The notes: generated by a model not told the origin, from the sequence alone. 64,000 nucleotides of DNA from Octadecabacter dasysiphoniae (GCF_021532615.1 NZ_JAKGAQ010000004.1:1-64000), one strand, 5' to 3'; numbered from the stretch's first letter, positions 45,112-54,718 are shown. Program-made: numbers and translations.

Positions 45112-46008
45112 ATGTCCGGATTGCCACCTTATGCCACCAAGGCACAAACACTGCGATATTATGGGTTGCGTACCCTATGCGGTTTGATCTTTTTCTTTCT
45201 GATCGCTCCGATCATCGTGATCATCCCGTTGTCGTTTAACGCCCAGGACTTCTTTACGTTCACGCCTGAAATGCTTTCTCTGAACCCGGACGGGTTTTCG
45301 ACGAAACACTACGAAGATTTCTTCAGCAATTCGGACTGGCAGCTGGCTGTGCGCAATTCGCTAAAGATCGCGCCTGTGGCGACCCTGATTTCTGTCAGTC
45401 TTGGCACTTTGGCTGCGATCGGCCTATCACAAAGCCACGTCCCGTTTCGCCGTGCCATCATGGCGATTCTGATTTCGCCGATGATTGTGCCCCTCATCAT
45501 CTCTGCCACCGGGATGTATTTCTTCTATTCCAACCCCTACATTCCGATCCCGTTTTATGGAAAAATCGAATTGCCCTTTACGCTGACGGGCACCTATCTG
45601 GGCGTCGTTCTTGCGCATGCGGCGCTGGGTATCCCGTTTGTCATCATCACGGTGACTGCAACGCTTGTCGGGTTTGATAACTCCCTGACACGCGCGGCGG
45701 CGAATATGGGGGCCGGCCCCGTGACCACGTTCTTTCGAGTACAAATGCCGCTGATCTTGCCGGGTGTTGTATCGGGTGGGTTGTTCGCCTTTATCACCTC
45801 GTTTGACGAGGTCGTGGTGGTGTTATTTGTCGGATCGGCGGGCCAAAAGACCCTGCCATGGCAAATGTTCACGGGATTGCGCGAACAGATCAGCCCGACG
45901 ATCCTCGCGGTCGCCACGATCCTGATCGGCATTTCGATTCTGCTGCTGTTTACGTTGGAAATTCTGCGCCGCCGATCCGAACGCCTGCGCGGCATGTCCC
46001 CGTCCTGA
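45112..46008 (+). CDS. ABC importer permease (PotC-like)
   Basis: 298 residues with six transmembrane helices and the EAA loop 'DNSLTRAAANMGAGPVTTFFRVQMPLILPGV'. It completes the importer with the two genes upstream and the ATPase at 41232. There is no further gene on this strand before the convergent regulator. Confidence 0.9.
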   Translation: MSGLPPYATKAQTLRYYGLRTLCGLIFFFLIAPIIVIIPLSFNAQDFFTFTPEMLSLNPDGFSTKHYEDFFSNSDWQLAVRNSLKIAPVATLISVSLGTLAAIGLSQSHVPFRRAIMAILISPMIVPLIISATGMYFFYSNPYIPIPFYGKIELPFTLTGTYLGVVLAHAALGIPFVIITVTATLVGFDNSLTRAAANMGAGPVTTFFRVQMPLILPGVVSGGLFAFITSFDEVVVVLFVGSAGQKTLPWQMFTGLREQISPTILAVATILIGISILLLFTLEILRRRSERLRGMSPS

Positions 46009-46136
46009 CCTGGTCAGAACCTACGCCGCACCCTCGTGGGATGCATTTTTACGCATCAAGCACGTCCTTAGAACGTCCTGTAATCCCGGCCGTTCACGTT
46101 GAGGGGTACAACTGAATTGGAACCCTTAATTCCAGC

Positions 46137-47981
46137 CTAGGAGAATTGGTCCGTTTGGATGCCAAGCGATTTGGCTTTTGAATAGGCGGTTGTGGGCGCA
46201 ATGCCCAAGATTGCTGCGGTGCCGGATTTGCCGGAAATCTTACCCTTTGTGCGGCGCAGGGCGTTTTCGAAGTTCTTGATTTCCAGCTGGCGCAATTCTT
46301 TTTGGGTCATGACGCGGTTTGGTTCAGCTGTCGTATCGGCCTGACCGCTTTCGATGTCGAACCGCAGCCTGCCCCCTCGTGCGAGAATTGCTGTGCGTTC
46401 AATGACGTTTTCCAATTCCCGCACATTTCCGGGCCAGTCGTAGGATTGCAGCGTTTCGATATTGGCTTTGGTCAGGGTCATCTTTGCTAGGCGTAGACGC
46501 CGCATCGTACGGTTGAGAAAGTGCCGCGCAAGATAGGGGATATCTTCGAGCCGGTTCCTGAGGGGTTCATTCATGATCGGCAAAACGTTCAGGGCAAAAT
46601 AAAGGTCCTGCCGGAACCGTCCGGCCCGCACCTCTGCCAGCAGGTCAAAGTTGGTGGTTGCGATGACCTTGGCGGCCACAGGGATATCGCTGCTGTCACC
46701 CAAGCGCCGGAAGTGGCCGGTTTGCAGGACGTCATGCAGGCTGGCTTGTACCTTGGCCGGTAGGGCCGCGACCTCGTCCAGATGCAGGGTGCCATGATGG
46801 GCCATCAGCAATTTTCCGGTCACATCCCGTGTCGCCCCCGCAAAGGCGCCACGGCGATAGCCGAAAAGTTCAGCCTCTAGTTCTGCGGATTTCGTTTGAT
46901 CGCAATTGATGCGCACAAGGGGGCGATGGTGACGGTCGCTTGCTTCGTGGATCGCTGAGGCCGTCATGCTTTTACCCGACCCCGACGGACCAGAGACCAG
47001 CACATGGGCACCACTACGCGCCGCCAAATCGATTTGGGCGTTCAGCGATTTTATTGCGGGTGAAACACCGACCACGCCGGTGTGCGACCGCGCCGAGCGG
47101 ATTTCGGTAAGCAGGTATTCGTTTTCTTGTTGCAGCTTCACCTTCAGGTCTTCGACCTGCGCCAAGGCATCGCGCAGCTTGCGTTCGTTTTCCTTGCGTT
47201 CTGTCACGTCGCGAAAAATCACCACAGCCCCAGCCAGTACATCGTGGTCGTAAATCGGGGTTGAGACATATTCCACGAGGATCGGTTTGCCGTCCTTGCG
47301 CCAGAACACATCATCTTCCACGCGCATGGTCTGGTCGCGCCGAAAGGATTTGTAGATGGGGCATTCATGGGCTGGGAACTGGTCCCCGTTCAGATGTTTG
47401 TGGTGGATGATTGAATGTAACTCGCGCCCGATCAGGTCGTCCGATGACCAGCCCAACATTTCCTGCGCCGCGCGATTCACAAACGTGGCCTGCCCTTGGG
47501 CGTTGATGCCGTAGATGCCTTCGCCTGCGGCCTCGAGGATCAGGTGGTTCTGGGCTTCGACTTCACGAAAGAAGCCATAGATGTTTTGCCACTGGGAAAG
47601 CCCTGCGTTTTGGTGCGCCTCGCGTTCCGCTTGCTGGTTGCGGCGGTCATGCTCATCGAGGTCGAGGAAGCTGAGCAGCACCAAGCCTGGCTTGAGTTGC
47701 GCACCATAGGTCTGAAGGCGCAAATTAAGGCCGTTTGCGTTGGTAAACGACAGGCAGCGGTCCACGTAGGTTCCGAAATGTGCAACCGCATCGAAAAACA
47801 CGGCAGCGGCTGCAAAGCCATTTTCCATCTGGCTGGACAGGGGCGCAGACAGCATAGAGTCCCCCAGCAGGGCACGCGCCGTGTCATTGGCCGCGACGAC
47901 GCTGTCGGTACGGGTGTCGACCATGATGGTTGGCATCGGGTGATGGGCAATCAGATGTGCGGATTCGGTTTCATCAAGCAT
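46137..47981 (-). CDS. PAS-AAA+-HTH regulator with a GAFAGA loop, probable cyanate-operon regulator
   Basis: The ATG at 47981 gives 614 residues; a GTG at 47987 is also possible. Two sensor regions are visible: an N-terminal PAS-like domain, then a clear PAS/PAC ('GEGIYGINAQGQATFVNRAAQEMLGWSSDDLIGRELHSIIHHKH', about 155-275). The sigma-54-interaction-type AAA+ domain (about 305-530) has a variant Walker A 'GPSGSGKS' and the loop 'RGAFAGATRD', Ala replacing the Thr of GAFTGA. A Fis-type helix-turn-helix ends the protein ('KSGTAAILGIAPTTAYSKAKSLGI'). The GAFAGA change suggests it may act without sigma-54. It is divergent from the cyanate importer. Confidence 0.88.
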   Translation of the reverse strand: MLDETESAHLIAHHPMPTIMVDTRTDSVVAANDTARALLGDSMLSAPLSSQMENGFAAAAVFFDAVAHFGTYVDRCLSFTNANGLNLRLQTYGAQLKPGLVLLSFLDLDEHDRRNQQAEREAHQNAGLSQWQNIYGFFREVEAQNHLILEAAGEGIYGINAQGQATFVNRAAQEMLGWSSDDLIGRELHSIIHHKHLNGDQFPAHECPIYKSFRRDQTMRVEDDVFWRKDGKPILVEYVSTPIYDHDVLAGAVVIFRDVTERKENERKLRDALAQVEDLKVKLQQENEYLLTEIRSARSHTGVVGVSPAIKSLNAQIDLAARSGAHVLVSGPSGSGKSMTASAIHEASDRHHRPLVRINCDQTKSAELEAELFGYRRGAFAGATRDVTGKLLMAHHGTLHLDEVAALPAKVQASLHDVLQTGHFRRLGDSSDIPVAAKVIATTNFDLLAEVRAGRFRQDLYFALNVLPIMNEPLRNRLEDIPYLARHFLNRTMRRLRLAKMTLTKANIETLQSYDWPGNVRELENVIERTAILARGGRLRFDIESGQADTTAEPNRVMTQKELRQLEIKNFENALRRTKGKISGKSGTAAILGIAPTTAYSKAKSLGIQTDQFS

Positions 47982-48016
47982 GGGCACAGGATGGAGTACC
48001 GAAAGGGCTTAACAAA

Positions 48017-48049
48017 TTACGAAATCCCGTAACTTACGAAATTTCGTAA
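48017..48049. promoter_or_regulatory. Tandem palindromic operators upstream of the cyanate operon
   Basis: Two 16-base inverted repeats separated by one base: TTACGAAATCCCGTAA (48017-48032) and the perfect palindrome TTACGAAATTTCGTAA (48034-48049). Centre-to-centre spacing is 17 bases. They lie 36-68 bases from the regulator start and about 120-155 bases before the importer gene, so they are the likely site of the adjacent AAA+/Fis-type regulator. Confidence 0.8.
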
Positions 48050-48171
48050 CCATCGCCCAGAAATTAATCAATAAATTCAACTCCGTCCCGCTTTGAAGGC
48101 ATTCGGCAGAAGGTCTTCTGCACCGCGGCATCGCGTGGAAGCATATTCTTAACCAATGACAGGAGACGGAC

Positions 48172-49563
48172 ATGACAATTAAGAGCCTCGGAAATCCATA
48201 TTCCGATAAGACCGATCTTAGACACGGTGCAGATTGCGGGTGTGACAGCTGTCTGACTGGACATGGGCACGACCATGACCACACCGAACCGGCGGCCATG
48301 TCGTCTGAACAGATGATGGAACGGGCGGTCGAAAGCGCAGTTGTCCGTTCGATGTTTGGCCAGAACGACATCGCGCGGCGGTCCTTTATGGGCATGCTTG
48401 GCGGTACGTCGTTTGCGGCCGCACTGGCGTCGGTCTTTCCGGTGAAACAGGCAGTGGCCAACATTCTGGATGATCTTGGCCCGCCCGAGAAAACCGATTT
48501 GAACATTGGCTTTGTGCCGATCACCTGTGCCACGCCGATCATTATGGCGCAGCCTTTGGGCTTTTACGATCGCTACGGTTTGAATGCGCAGGTCATTAAG
48601 ACAGCAGGCTGGGCCGTGGCCCGTGATAAGTCGCTGTCAGGCGAATATGACGCCAGCCACATGCTGACGCCGATGCCTTTGGCGATGACCATGGGGGCAG
48701 GGTCAGTTGCTGAACCCTACATCATGCCTGCGGTTGAAAACATCAACGGGCAGGCGATTGTTCTGTCCAATGAACACCTCGACAAGCGTGACCCAAGCCA
48801 ATGGAAAGGTTTCACCTTTGGTGTGCCGTTTGAATATTCCATGCACAACTTTTTGCTGCGCTATTACGTGGCTGAATTCGGGCTGGACCCTGACGTGGAT
48901 ATCCAAATCCGTGTGGTTCCCCCGCCAGAGATGGTCGCCAACCTGCGGGCCGGTAACCTTGATGGCTACCTGTCACCTGATCCGTTCAACCAACGGGCGG
49001 TCTATGAGGGCATCGGCTTCATTCACATCCTGACAAAAGAAATCTGGGAAGGTCATCCATGCTGTGCTTTTGCTGCGCCGTTGTCTTTTGCGACCGAATT
49101 GCCAAACACCTACGGCGCGTTGCTCAAGTCGATCATTGATGCGACGCAGTACGCGTCGAACCCTGAGAACCGTAAGGAAATCTCTGAGGCCATCGCACCG
49201 ACGAACTACTTGAACCAACCGGTCACAGTCATTGAACAAGTGCTGACCGGCACCTACGCGGATGGATTGGGCGAGGTGCAGCGCGTGCCCGACCGGATCG
49301 ATTTTGATCCGTTCCCGTGGCAATCCATGGGGGTCTGGATCCTGACGCAGATGAAGCGCTGGGGCTATATCGAAGGCGAGGTGGACTACAAAGGCATCGC
49401 AGAGCAGGTCTATCTGGCCACCGATGCGCGCAAGGTCATGACCGATCTGGGCTATGAGGCGCCGACGGAAAACTACCGCTCGCACACGATCATGGGCAAA
49501 ACCTTCGACCCGGATCAGCCTGAGGCTTATGTTGACAGCTTTGCGATTAAAGCAGGCGACTGA
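48172..49563 (+). CDS. CmpA/NrtA-family ABC substrate-binding protein (cyanate or nitrate type)
   Basis: 463 residues. The N-terminus is Cys/His-rich ('HGADCGCDSCLTGHGHDHDH', residues 18-37). About 25 residues later comes a Tat-like signal ('ARRSFMGMLGGTSFAAALASVFPVKQAVA', about 67-96). The binding domain starts 'DLNIGFVPITCATPIIMAQPLGFYDRYGLNAQVIKTAGWAVARDKSLSGEYDASHMLTPMPLAMTMG', the signature of the nitrate/bicarbonate/cyanate group. Because the operon ends in cyanase, cyanate is the best guess for the ligand. The metal-binding-like leader is discussed separately. Confidence 0.88.
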   Translation: MTIKSLGNPYSDKTDLRHGADCGCDSCLTGHGHDHDHTEPAAMSSEQMMERAVESAVVRSMFGQNDIARRSFMGMLGGTSFAAALASVFPVKQAVANILDDLGPPEKTDLNIGFVPITCATPIIMAQPLGFYDRYGLNAQVIKTAGWAVARDKSLSGEYDASHMLTPMPLAMTMGAGSVAEPYIMPAVENINGQAIVLSNEHLDKRDPSQWKGFTFGVPFEYSMHNFLLRYYVAEFGLDPDVDIQIRVVPPPEMVANLRAGNLDGYLSPDPFNQRAVYEGIGFIHILTKEIWEGHPCCAFAAPLSFATELPNTYGALLKSIIDATQYASNPENRKEISEAIAPTNYLNQPVTVIEQVLTGTYADGLGEVQRVPDRIDFDPFPWQSMGVWILTQMKRWGYIEGEVDYKGIAEQVYLATDARKVMTDLGYEAPTENYRSHTIMGKTFDPDQPEAYVDSFAIKAGD

Positions 49564-50399
49564 TGGACCTTTTGTCAGAAAACAAACGGGCCGCAATTTG
49601 GTCGATTGCTTTGCTGATTGTTGGCTTGCTTGTGTGGGAAATGTCGATTTCCGCACAGGCGATCAACACAGGTGAGCTGACCGAATACGAGCTGCTGACG
49701 GGTGCGGGCACGGCAAAGGCAGGCGTGCCCCCCCCTAGCGAAGTCGCCGTGAAGGCATGGCAGGAATTGTCGAACCCGTTTTATGATGCAGGACCTAACG
49801 ACAAAGGCATCGGCATCCAGATCGGCTATTCGATCTACCGTGTCCTGACGGGATATTTTCTGGCGGCCCTGATCGCCATCCCACTTGGGTTTCTGATCGG
49901 CATGTCCTCGGTGGCCTATAAGGCGCTTAATCCCTTCATTCAGGTGCTGCGCCCTATTTCGCCACTCGCGTGGATGCCATTGGCGCTGTTTATTATCCAA
50001 GACAGCGAGGCGAGCGCGATTTTCGTGATCTTTATCTGCTCGATCTGGCCGATGCTGATCAACACCGCCTTTGGCGTGGCCGGGGTTCGCGAAGACTGGG
50101 TCAATGTCGCGCGTACTCATGAACTGGGTGCCTTCAAGACCGCCTTTACGGTTATTCTGCCCGCAGCTGCCCCCACGATTGTGACGGGGATGCGCATCTC
50201 AATCGGGATCGCCTGGCTGGTTATTGTCGCCGCAGAGATGCTCGTGGGGGGGACCGGCATTGGCTATTATGTTTGGAACGAGTGGAACAACCTCGACCTC
50301 ACCTCGGTGATCTTTTCAATCCTCATGATCGGCGTTGTTGGCATGCTGCTGGACTCTATGTTCGGCCTGCTGCAACGCGCCGTCGCCTACACCGAATAG
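49563..50399 (+). CDS. CmpB/NrtB-like ABC permease
   Basis: 278 residues; the ATG at 49563 overlaps the preceding stop (TGATG). Six helices are predicted, with the EAA loop 'EDWVNVARTHELGAFKTAFTVILPAAAPTIVTGMRISIGIAW' and the late motif 'GGTGIGYYVWNEWNNL' of the nitrate/taurine/cyanate permeases. It is the membrane part of the cyanate-type importer. Confidence 0.92.
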   Translation: MDLLSENKRAAIWSIALLIVGLLVWEMSISAQAINTGELTEYELLTGAGTAKAGVPPPSEVAVKAWQELSNPFYDAGPNDKGIGIQIGYSIYRVLTGYFLAALIAIPLGFLIGMSSVAYKALNPFIQVLRPISPLAWMPLALFIIQDSEASAIFVIFICSIWPMLINTAFGVAGVREDWVNVARTHELGAFKTAFTVILPAAAPTIVTGMRISIGIAWLVIVAAEMLVGGTGIGYYVWNEWNNLDLTSVIFSILMIGVVGMLLDSMFGLLQRAVAYTE

Positions 50400-50408
50400 G
50401 AGCGCCGC

Positions 50409-51314
50409 GTGGCCAAGTCTTTTTTGAGCATCGAACAACTGACACAACGCTACCCGGACGGAAAAGGCGGAGAATTCACCGTGTTCGAAAACGCCAGCTT
50501 TGGCGTCGAAAAGGGCGAATTTGTTTGCATCCTTGGCCATTCGGGCTGTGGCAAGTCGACGATCATGAATATCCTTGCGGGCCTGTCCGATCCCACAAGC
50601 GGGGTAGTGAAAATGGATGGTTTTGAGGTGTCCGGCCCCAGTCTTGATCGCGGCGTGGTGTTTCAAAACTATTCGCTGTTGCCATGGCTGACGGCGTTGA
50701 AGAACGTGACGTTCGGGGTCGCGGCGCGGTTTCCGCAGTGGACTAAGGTTAAGGTGATCGAGCATTCAACAGCTTTTCTGGCCAAGGTTGGTCTGACGGG
50801 CGATGCGATCCACCGCAAACCCAGCCAGTTGTCGGGGGGCATGCGCCAGCGCGTATCCATCGCGCGTGCCTTTGCCAATGAACCAAAGCTGCTGTTGCTG
50901 GATGAACCTTTTGGCGCGCTGGATGCGCTGACCCGCGGCACCATTCAGGATGAGCTGATCAAGGTCTGGAGCGACACCGACCAGACCGTATTTATGATCA
51001 CCCATGATATCGACGAGGCGATCTTGTTGGCGGACCGCATCTTGTTGATGACCAACGGACCGATGGCGCAGGTGGCCGAAAGCGTGGAGATCACAATCCC
51101 GCGCCCGCGCAACCGCACTCAAATTGTCGAACACCCGAACTACTACGCGATCCGCAATCATTTGGTGCAGTTTCTTGGTCAGCGATCGGCTGATCTGTCA
51201 GACCAGACGTCGGGTGCCAACAATCGCCCCGTGGATGTGCGGATTGATCTTACTGATATGGCCGAGGGCGACGACCCCGAGCCTGCGTCCGTGCTGCGCG
51301 CTGTGGAAGGATAA
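50409..51314 (+). CDS. CmpD/NrtD-like ABC ATPase
   Basis: 301 residues from GTG: Walker A 'GHSGCGKST', Q-loop '[16 protein letters not shown]', signature 'LSGGMRQR', Walker B '[12 protein letters not shown]', H-loop 'ITHDIDEA', as in the nitrate/sulfonate/cyanate ATPases. It follows the permease by nine bases and completes the importer. Confidence 0.92.
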   Translation: MAKSFLSIEQLTQRYPDGKGGEFTVFENASFGVEKGEFVCILGHSGCGKSTIMNILAGLSDPTSGVVKMDGFEVSGPSLDRGVVFQNYSLLPWLTALKNVTFGVAARFPQWTKVKVIEHSTAFLAKVGLTGDAIHRKPSQLSGGMRQRVSIARAFANEPKLLLLDEPFGALDALTRGTIQDELIKVWSDTDQTVFMITHDIDEAILLADRILLMTNGPMAQVAESVEITIPRPRNRTQIVEHPNYYAIRNHLVQFLGQRSADLSDQTSGANNRPVDVRIDLTDMAEGDDPEPASVLRAVEG

Positions 51315-51319
51315 GGACC

Positions 51320-51799
51320 GTGATCGAACCAACCCCGCACGCCCCTTTGCCGCCGTTCACCTACGCGCAGGCCGTCAAGAAAGTCCGCATGGCCGAGGAT
51401 GCATGGAACAGCCGCGATCCGGCCAAAGTGGCGCTGGCCTATACGCCTGACACCCGCTGGCGCAACCGGTCGGAATTTTTGAACGGGCGGGCCGAGGTGG
51501 AGGATTTCCTGACCCGCAAATGGGCTGCTGAGACAGGCTATCGCCTGATTAAAGAAATCTGGGCGCATAGTGAAAACCGAATTGCCGTGCGTTTTTGTTA
51601 CGAATGGCACGACGTGGCGGGCGAATGGTTCCGCGCGCATGGCAATGAAAACTGGGAATTCGATGCGTTTGGCTACATGGCCGTGCGTCACGCCTCGATC
51701 AACGATGTGTCGATCACCGCCGCCGAACGTCTGTTCCAGTGGCCCCAAGGCACGCCCCGGCCCGATGATCACCCGGGATTAACTGAATTAGGACTGTGA
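51320..51799 (+). CDS. DUF1348-family NTF2-like protein
   Basis: 159 residues from a GTG five bases after the ATPase stop. The pattern '[44 protein letters not shown]' and '[25 protein letters not shown]' fits DUF1348 (nuclear transport factor 2 fold). Its activity is unknown. Its position between the importer and cyanase, with a one-base gap to the cyanase gene, ties it to cyanate metabolism. Confidence 0.88.
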   Translation: MIEPTPHAPLPPFTYAQAVKKVRMAEDAWNSRDPAKVALAYTPDTRWRNRSEFLNGRAEVEDFLTRKWAAETGYRLIKEIWAHSENRIAVRFCYEWHDVAGEWFRAHGNENWEFDAFGYMAVRHASINDVSITAAERLFQWPQGTPRPDDHPGLTELGL

Positions 51800-51800
51800 A

Positions 51801-52271
51801 ATGAAGGACACAATTACAATGACTGAGATGATGACAAAGGAAGATGTCACCGCCATGATCCTATCGGCCAAGAAACAGGCCGGGATGACATGGGAAGAGA
51901 TTGCCGAGAAAATCGATATGTCCCCGATCTGGACCCATTCCGCCGCCATGGGCATGAACGCTTTTCCGGCCGACAAAGCCGCGTTGATGGTGACGGCGAT
52001 GGGCCTACCACAAGAGGCAGAAAGCGTGCTGGCGGAAAGCCCGACAAAGATCTGGGAACAGGCGGTGCCCACAGACCCCTGCATCTATCGTTTTTATGAA
52101 ATCGTGGGTGTCTACGGCCCAACGCTTAAGGCGATCATCCAGGAGAAATTCGGAGATGGGATCATGTCTGCGATTGATTTCGACATGTCGGTCACGCGGG
52201 TCGAAAACCCAAAAGGAGACCGCGTGAAGGTTGAGATGTCAGGCAAGTTCTTGGGCTACAACAGCTGGTAA
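51801..52271 (+). CDS. cynS: Cyanase (cyanate lyase)
   Basis: 156 residues, the usual length. The helical N-terminal domain is followed by the catalytic C-terminal part: Arg97 and Glu100 in 'YRFYEIVGVYGPTLKAIIQEKFGDGIMSAIDF' and Ser123 in 'MSAIDF' correspond to Arg96, Glu99 and Ser122 of E. coli CynS. It converts cyanate and bicarbonate to ammonia and CO2 (via carbamate). No carbonic anhydrase (cynT) accompanies it. It is the last gene of the importer operon, giving nitrogen from cyanate. Confidence 0.96.
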   Translation: MKDTITMTEMMTKEDVTAMILSAKKQAGMTWEEIAEKIDMSPIWTHSAAMGMNAFPADKAALMVTAMGLPQEAESVLAESPTKIWEQAVPTDPCIYRFYEIVGVYGPTLKAIIQEKFGDGIMSAIDFDMSVTRVENPKGDRVKVEMSGKFLGYNSW

Positions 52272-52281
52272 GATTTCAGTG

Positions 52282-52303
52282 GGGCCGCCTTTGCCAGCGG
52301 CCC
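52282..52303 (+). terminator. Probable terminator of the cyanate operon
   Basis: A GC-only 7-base stem GGGCCGC/GCGGCCC with an 8-base loop begins ten bases after the cyanase stop. There is no clear T-run, so termination may be partial or factor-assisted. Confidence 0.55.
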
Positions 52304-52360
52304 TCATGACCTCGGTTTCAATTACATCTGAGATCGCTAGTTGAATTGGGCAAATACGCA

Positions 52361-52993
52361 TCAAAACATAGATGCCAAATGCACCGCAGCATGAACCCCG
52401 TCGATCAGTTTTATGGGTACATCATCACTGTCGTCGACGATGTGCACCATACCGGCGCACCCCAGAACAATGCTGTCGATGTCATCTTCGCGCAATGCCG
52501 TTCGGATTTCTGCCTTGACCTGGCGGGTCGCATTTTCGCGATCGTCTTCGAGGGCAAGGACCGGTACGCCGCTTGCCCGGATGCACCCAAGGTTCTTGTT
52601 CAGGCCGTAGCTGCTGATATTTGCAGCAAGAACCGGAACTGAAACGTCCAATGTTGTGACAACAGAAAAACGGTGCCCAAAGAGCGATGCCACGTGGTAG
52701 GCGGCTTGCCCGATGCCGATGACGGGACAGGATGCGAGTTCACGTGCTGCGTAAAGTCCAGTGTCATCAAAACAGCCGATGATGACCGCCGTAGCACCCT
52801 CGTCATCTGCCATTTTCACCAGTTCCAAAAGGGGCGGGATTGCCGCATCCCCGTCCTGCGCACCCTGAATAGCAGGCGGACCCATAGTAGATGTCCATCC
52901 GACAACGTTTAGGCCGGGCACCGCTTTTCGGGCTGTTTGAACCATCGCGTCCGTCATCGATACAGTTGAGTTGGGGTTGATTATGACGATCAT
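52361..52993 (-). CDS. Aspartate/glutamate/hydantoin racemase
   Basis: 210 residues; the ATG at 52993 overlaps the permease stop (ATGA). The two catalytic Cys are in 'ATAVIIGCFDDTGLYAAREL' and 'DSIVLGCAGMVHIVDD', and 'IVIINPNSTVSMTDAM' is the usual opening of hydantoin-racemase-like members. It is the last gene of the second polyamine-type importer operon, so it probably processes the imported compound, such as a hydantoin or a D-amino-acid derivative. Confidence 0.88.
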   Translation of the reverse strand: MIVIINPNSTVSMTDAMVQTARKAVPGLNVVGWTSTMGPPAIQGAQDGDAAIPPLLELVKMADDEGATAVIIGCFDDTGLYAARELASCPVIGIGQAAYHVASLFGHRFSVVTTLDVSVPVLAANISSYGLNKNLGCIRASGVPVLALEDDRENATRQVKAEIRTALREDDIDSIVLGCAGMVHIVDDSDDVPIKLIDGVHAAVHLASMF

Positions 52994-53829
52994 ATCTCAC
53001 CCTTTCCGGCATCGGATGCTTGCCGGGCGCGGCGGCGGTTGGCGATCAACGCGATGCACAGAAACGCGCCGATGATGATGAGGGAAAAGACGGTTGTCAG
53101 CGTCCCCAATGCATACAGAACGGGGGAGGTTACATTGGTTGTCATGCCGTAAATTTCGAGAGGAAGCGTGTTGTAGCTGCCCGACGTTAAAAGGGTCCGC
53201 GCAAATTCATCATAGCTGAGTGTGAAGCCGAACAATGCCACGCCAATGAGCGACGGCGCGATGATCGGCAGCACCACGTGGCGCAGGGTTTGCCAAGGGG
53301 TCGCACCAAGATCGCGGGCGGCTTCTTCGTAGCTTTTGTCAAACCGGTTGAAGACGGCGAACATGATCAAAAGGCCGAAGGGCAGCGTCCATGTCAGTTG
53401 TGAGCCGAAGCCGGATGTTGACCAATGAACGTTTAGACCTGACTGGGAGAACAGCAACCCGACGCCAAGCGAAATGAGGATCGACGGGATCACCAATGAC
53501 GTGATGATCAGATAGAACAGGATATTTGATCCGAGAAATTTGCGACGAAACGCGAGGCCGCCCATGACCGACACAACAACCGTGACAATCATGACCATCA
53601 GCCCAAGCACAAAGCTGCGCCGGAAGCTGCCCCAAATGTCGCCCACCGCCTGTTGTTCGAACAGATCGTAGAACCAATACAGTGACACACCACGCATGGG
53701 GAAGGTCAGCCCGCCGCCCTCGCCTTGGAAGGACAGGATGCCGATGGTGATGGTCGGCCCGTAAAGGAACAGGATGAACAGCGCGAAGAAGGCGCTGAGG
53801 ATGTAGAAAGACCGCGGGCGGGATTCCAT
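52990..53829 (-). CDS. ABC importer permease (PotC-like)
   Basis: 279 residues with six helices and the EAA loop 'DKSYEEAARDLGATPWQTLRHVVLPIIAPSLIG'. It starts one base after the PotB-like stop and overlaps the racemase start, so it is translationally coupled to both. Confidence 0.9.
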   Translation of the reverse strand: MESRPRSFYILSAFFALFILFLYGPTITIGILSFQGEGGGLTFPMRGVSLYWFYDLFEQQAVGDIWGSFRRSFVLGLMVMIVTVVVSVMGGLAFRRKFLGSNILFYLIITSLVIPSILISLGVGLLFSQSGLNVHWSTSGFGSQLTWTLPFGLLIMFAVFNRFDKSYEEAARDLGATPWQTLRHVVLPIIAPSLIGVALFGFTLSYDEFARTLLTSGSYNTLPLEIYGMTTNVTSPVLYALGTLTTVFSLIIIGAFLCIALIANRRRARQASDAGKGEI

Positions 53830-53830
53830 C

Positions 53831-54694
53831 CTAAAGCTCCTTTCTGATGTCGACGAAGCGCAAGAGAATGGCGATAGTCATCAGCACTGTCAGCAGCAAA
53901 ATGATCGCGGTGGCCGAGGCGCTGGGATATTGTAGCAAGGCGATGTCGTTCGAGATCAGGCGCCCGACATTGGCCGATTGCGATCCGGACATGAACCGCA
54001 CCGTTATGAAATCCCCCATGACAAGCGTGACCACAAAGATGGTCCCGATCATGATCCCCGGCTTGGTCAGCGGGATGATCACATTCCACAGGATTTGCGC
54101 CCCATTGGCACCCGCGTCGCGTGCGGCTTCGATGAGGGATTTGTCGATTCGCATCATCGTGTTGAAAATCGGAACGACCATGAACAGCGTGTAAAGGTGC
54201 ACGAAGGCAAGGATGACTGCGAAATCTGAAAACAGCAGCCATTCAATCGGTTCGTCAATCACGCCCCAAGACATCAGGGTTGAATTGGCGATCCCGTTGC
54301 GCCCCAAAAACGGGATCCACGAAATCATACGGATGATGTTGCTGGTCCAAAACGGGATCGTGCAGAGCAGGAATAGTGCGATCTGCCATGTCAGGGTGCG
54401 GATATGAAACGCCAGATAATAAGCGACAGTGAACCCGATCAACAGCGTGCAGGCCCACGTGATCAGCGCGTATTTGAAGGTATTGAAAAAGACCGTGTAG
54501 GTCACGGGAGAGCCGAACAAGAAGGCGTAGTTGTCCAACTCAAACGCGGGAATGATCGAAAATTCAGTTGCCCGCCAGAAGCTCACGGTGACGATCAGAA
54601 CGATCGGAAGCACCAGGAAAATAAGTAAAACGGCCGCCAATGGCGATACCATAAGCAGGCTGGATAGTGCTGGATTGGCACGAAGCTTTTTCAT
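53831..54694 (-). CDS. ABC importer permease (PotB-like)
   Basis: 287 residues, six helices, EAA loop 'DKSLIEAARDAGANGAQILWNVIIPLTKPGIMIG'. The length is normal, in contrast to the enlarged PotB-like protein at 43594. It follows the binding-protein gene by 58 bases, which contain a stem-loop. Confidence 0.9.
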   Translation of the reverse strand: MKKLRANPALSSLLMVSPLAAVLLIFLVLPIVLIVTVSFWRATEFSIIPAFELDNYAFLFGSPVTYTVFFNTFKYALITWACTLLIGFTVAYYLAFHIRTLTWQIALFLLCTIPFWTSNIIRMISWIPFLGRNGIANSTLMSWGVIDEPIEWLLFSDFAVILAFVHLYTLFMVVPIFNTMMRIDKSLIEAARDAGANGAQILWNVIIPLTKPGIMIGTIFVVTLVMGDFITVRFMSGSQSANVGRLISNDIALLQYPSASATAIILLLTVLMTIAILLRFVDIRKEL

Positions 54695-54718
54695 TGGGAT
54701 TTCTTATAATTTTGGGTT

